Assembly: GCA_050955105.1 (NCBI GenBank)
Contig: JBPBQZ010000003.1
Span: 1-64,000, forward strand
Origin: JBPBQZ01 sp050955105
GTDB lineage: Bacteria > Pseudomonadota > Gammaproteobacteria > Burkholderiales > Burkholderiaceae
Direction: 5' to 3'
Length of the DNA stretch: 64,000 nucleotides
Part shown: positions 63,080 through 64,000 of the stretch, piece by piece
How positions within the stretch are numbered: position 1 is the stretch's first letter
Layout of the letters: the number at the start of each line of letters is the position of its first letter
Program-made: the position numbers and the translations under genes
Notes under the pieces: generated by a model
Seen by the model: only the letters and a program-made list of their open reading frames with translations
What the model was told of the DNA's origin: nothing
Databases searched by the model: none

Positions 63080-64000
63080 GCGCGTGCGCGTCGTAAGCTT
63101 CGACGATTCGGGCAACCAGCGGATGGCGCACCACGTCGGCGCTGGTGAAGCGCGTCATGGCGATGCCTTTTACGTCGGCCAGCACTTGTTGCGCTTCCAC
63201 CAGGCCGCTTTTCTGACCGCGCGGCAGGTCGACTTGCGTCGTATCGCCAGTCACGACCACCTTCGAGCCGAAACCGATGCGTGTCAGGAACATCTTCATT
63301 TGTTCCGGCGTGGTGTTTTGCGCCTCATCGAGAATAATGAAAGCGTGGTTCAGCGTACGGCCGCGCATATAAGCAAGCGGCGCGATCTCTATCATCTGCC
63401 GTTCGAACATCTTGGCCGTCTTGTCAAAACCGAGGAGTTCATAAAGCGCATCGTACAACGGACGCAAATACGGGTCGACTTTTTGTGCCAGATCGCCAGG
63501 CAGAAATCCCAGCCGCTCGCCGGCTTCGACCGCGGGCCGTGTGAGGATGATGCGTTTGACCTGATCGCGCTCGATCGCGTCTACGGCGCAGGCAACCGCG
63601 AGATAGGTTTTGCCGGTGCCCGCCGGTCCGATACCGAAGGTGACGTCGTGCGCAAGGATGCTGCGCAGGTAATCGCGCTGTACCGGGGTGCGGCCGCGCA
63701 GATCGTTGCGGCGCGTCTTCAACACGGCATCGAGCAGCGCCGGCTCGGCGGCGTCGGTCGACGCCACGGTGCCGTTGGCGGCCGACGCGGACGCCGACGG
63801 GTCGTCGTGGCCTGGCTCAACGGCTTCGACGGCATGGCGTGATTCGATCAGCGCCAACTGTACGTCGTCGATGGACACGGGTTCACGGGCGCGTCGGTAC
63901 AGGTTTTCCAGCAGCGCCAGCGCAGCCTTGGCACCGCGGCCTCGCACCGTGATCTGGTGTCCGCGTCGCGTCAGCGTCACATCGAGCGCCCGTTCAATCT
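63057..64000 (-). CDS. phoH: PhoH family ATPase, N terminus cut off
   Basis: The reading frame continues to the window edge, so the first residues are missing; the GTG at 63980 is unlikely to be the start. Walker A GIGPAGTGKTYLAVACAV and Walker B HAFIILDEAQNTTPEQMKMFLTRIG define the PhoH/YbeZ ATPase, a partner of YbeY and possibly an RNA helicase. An Asp/Ser/Ala-rich insert lies between the N-terminal KH-like part and the ATPase. Confidence 0.95.
   Translation of the reverse strand, partial: IERALDVTLTRRGHQITVRGRGAKAALALLENLYRRAREPVSIDDVQLALIESRHAVEAVEPGHDDPSASASAANGTVASTDAAEPALLDAVLKTRRNDLRGRTPVQRDYLRSILAHDVTFGIGPAGTGKTYLAVACAVDAIERDQVKRIILTRPAVEAGERLGFLPGDLAQKVDPYLRPLYDALYELLGFDKTAKMFERQMIEIAPLAYMRGRTLNHAFIILDEAQNTTPEQMKMFLTRIGFGSKVVVTGDTTQVDLPRGQKSGLVEAQQVLADVKGIAMTRFTSADVVRHPLVARIVEAYDAHAHGNTAKG

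Overview
The window is about 62-63% GC and gene-dense. Its gene content and order point to a beta-proteobacterium of the family Burkholderiaceae (Burkholderia/Paraburkholderia relatives). The blocks ubiE-Tim44-ubiJ-ubiB-fmdB-DUF502-aspS-nudB-clsB, dusB-fis-purH-ruvCAB, amgK/murU next to lptD-surA-pdxA-ksgA, and glyQ-glyS-gmhB-plsC with lnt-corC-ybeY-phoH are the arrangement I know from that family. The genus cannot be fixed from the sequence alone. No transposase, phage gene, tRNA, rRNA or CRISPR array was seen; this is core chromosome. Both end genes (an Fe-S/FAD oxidoreductase at the left, phoH at the right) run off the window.

Layout. 1-10.5 kb (+): ubiquinone synthesis (ubiE, ubiJ, ubiB) with membrane proteins, aspS, nudB and clsB. 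10.6-16.8 kb (+): a beta-oxidation operon led by a TetR regulator, with a likely operator (12-bp palindrome) just after the -10 box. 16.8-22.2 kb: formate dehydrogenase accessory fdhD, a nitrate-reductase-associated protein, a thioesterase, an Atm1-type ABC exporter and a HypT-like LysR regulator. 22.2-27.8 kb: a gene-poor stretch, then glutamate dehydrogenase and the gltIJKL glutamate/aspartate transporter. 27.8-32.8 kb: class II amidotransferase, pyrC, rnpB (RNase P RNA), osmC, a candidate small RNA, rplM-rpsI and erpA. 32.9-36.3 kb: anmK, tyrS and a histidine phosphatase. 36.3-42.6 kb (-): the dusB-fis-purH-ruvC-ruvA-ruvB-mpaB cluster. 42.8-47.6 kb (-): ubiH-pepP and murU-amgK. 47.7-53.3 kb (+): lptD-surA-pdxA-ksgA. 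53.3-64 kb (-): gloA, ygjP-like, plsC, gmhB, glyS, glyQ, lnt, corC, chaC-like, ybeY, phoH.

How they work together. anmK, amgK and murU form the peptidoglycan (MurNAc) recycling route to UDP-MurNAc. lptD, surA, gmhB, lnt and plsC build the envelope. gdhA with gltIJKL handles glutamate uptake and catabolism. tetR-fadE-fadN-fadA and the YciA-type thioesterase handle fatty acyl-CoA.

The most notable non-obvious signals are: a roughly 114-nt candidate sRNA with an anti-Shine-Dalgarno CU-rich segment upstream of rplM; an rnpB promoter that appears to lie inside the last codons and stop codon of pyrC; a SurA lacking one of the two parvulin domains; an intrinsic terminator between gltI and gltJ; and in-frame low-complexity or tandem-repeat insertions in many housekeeping enzymes (KsgA, UbiH, PdxA, Lnt, GlyS and others).
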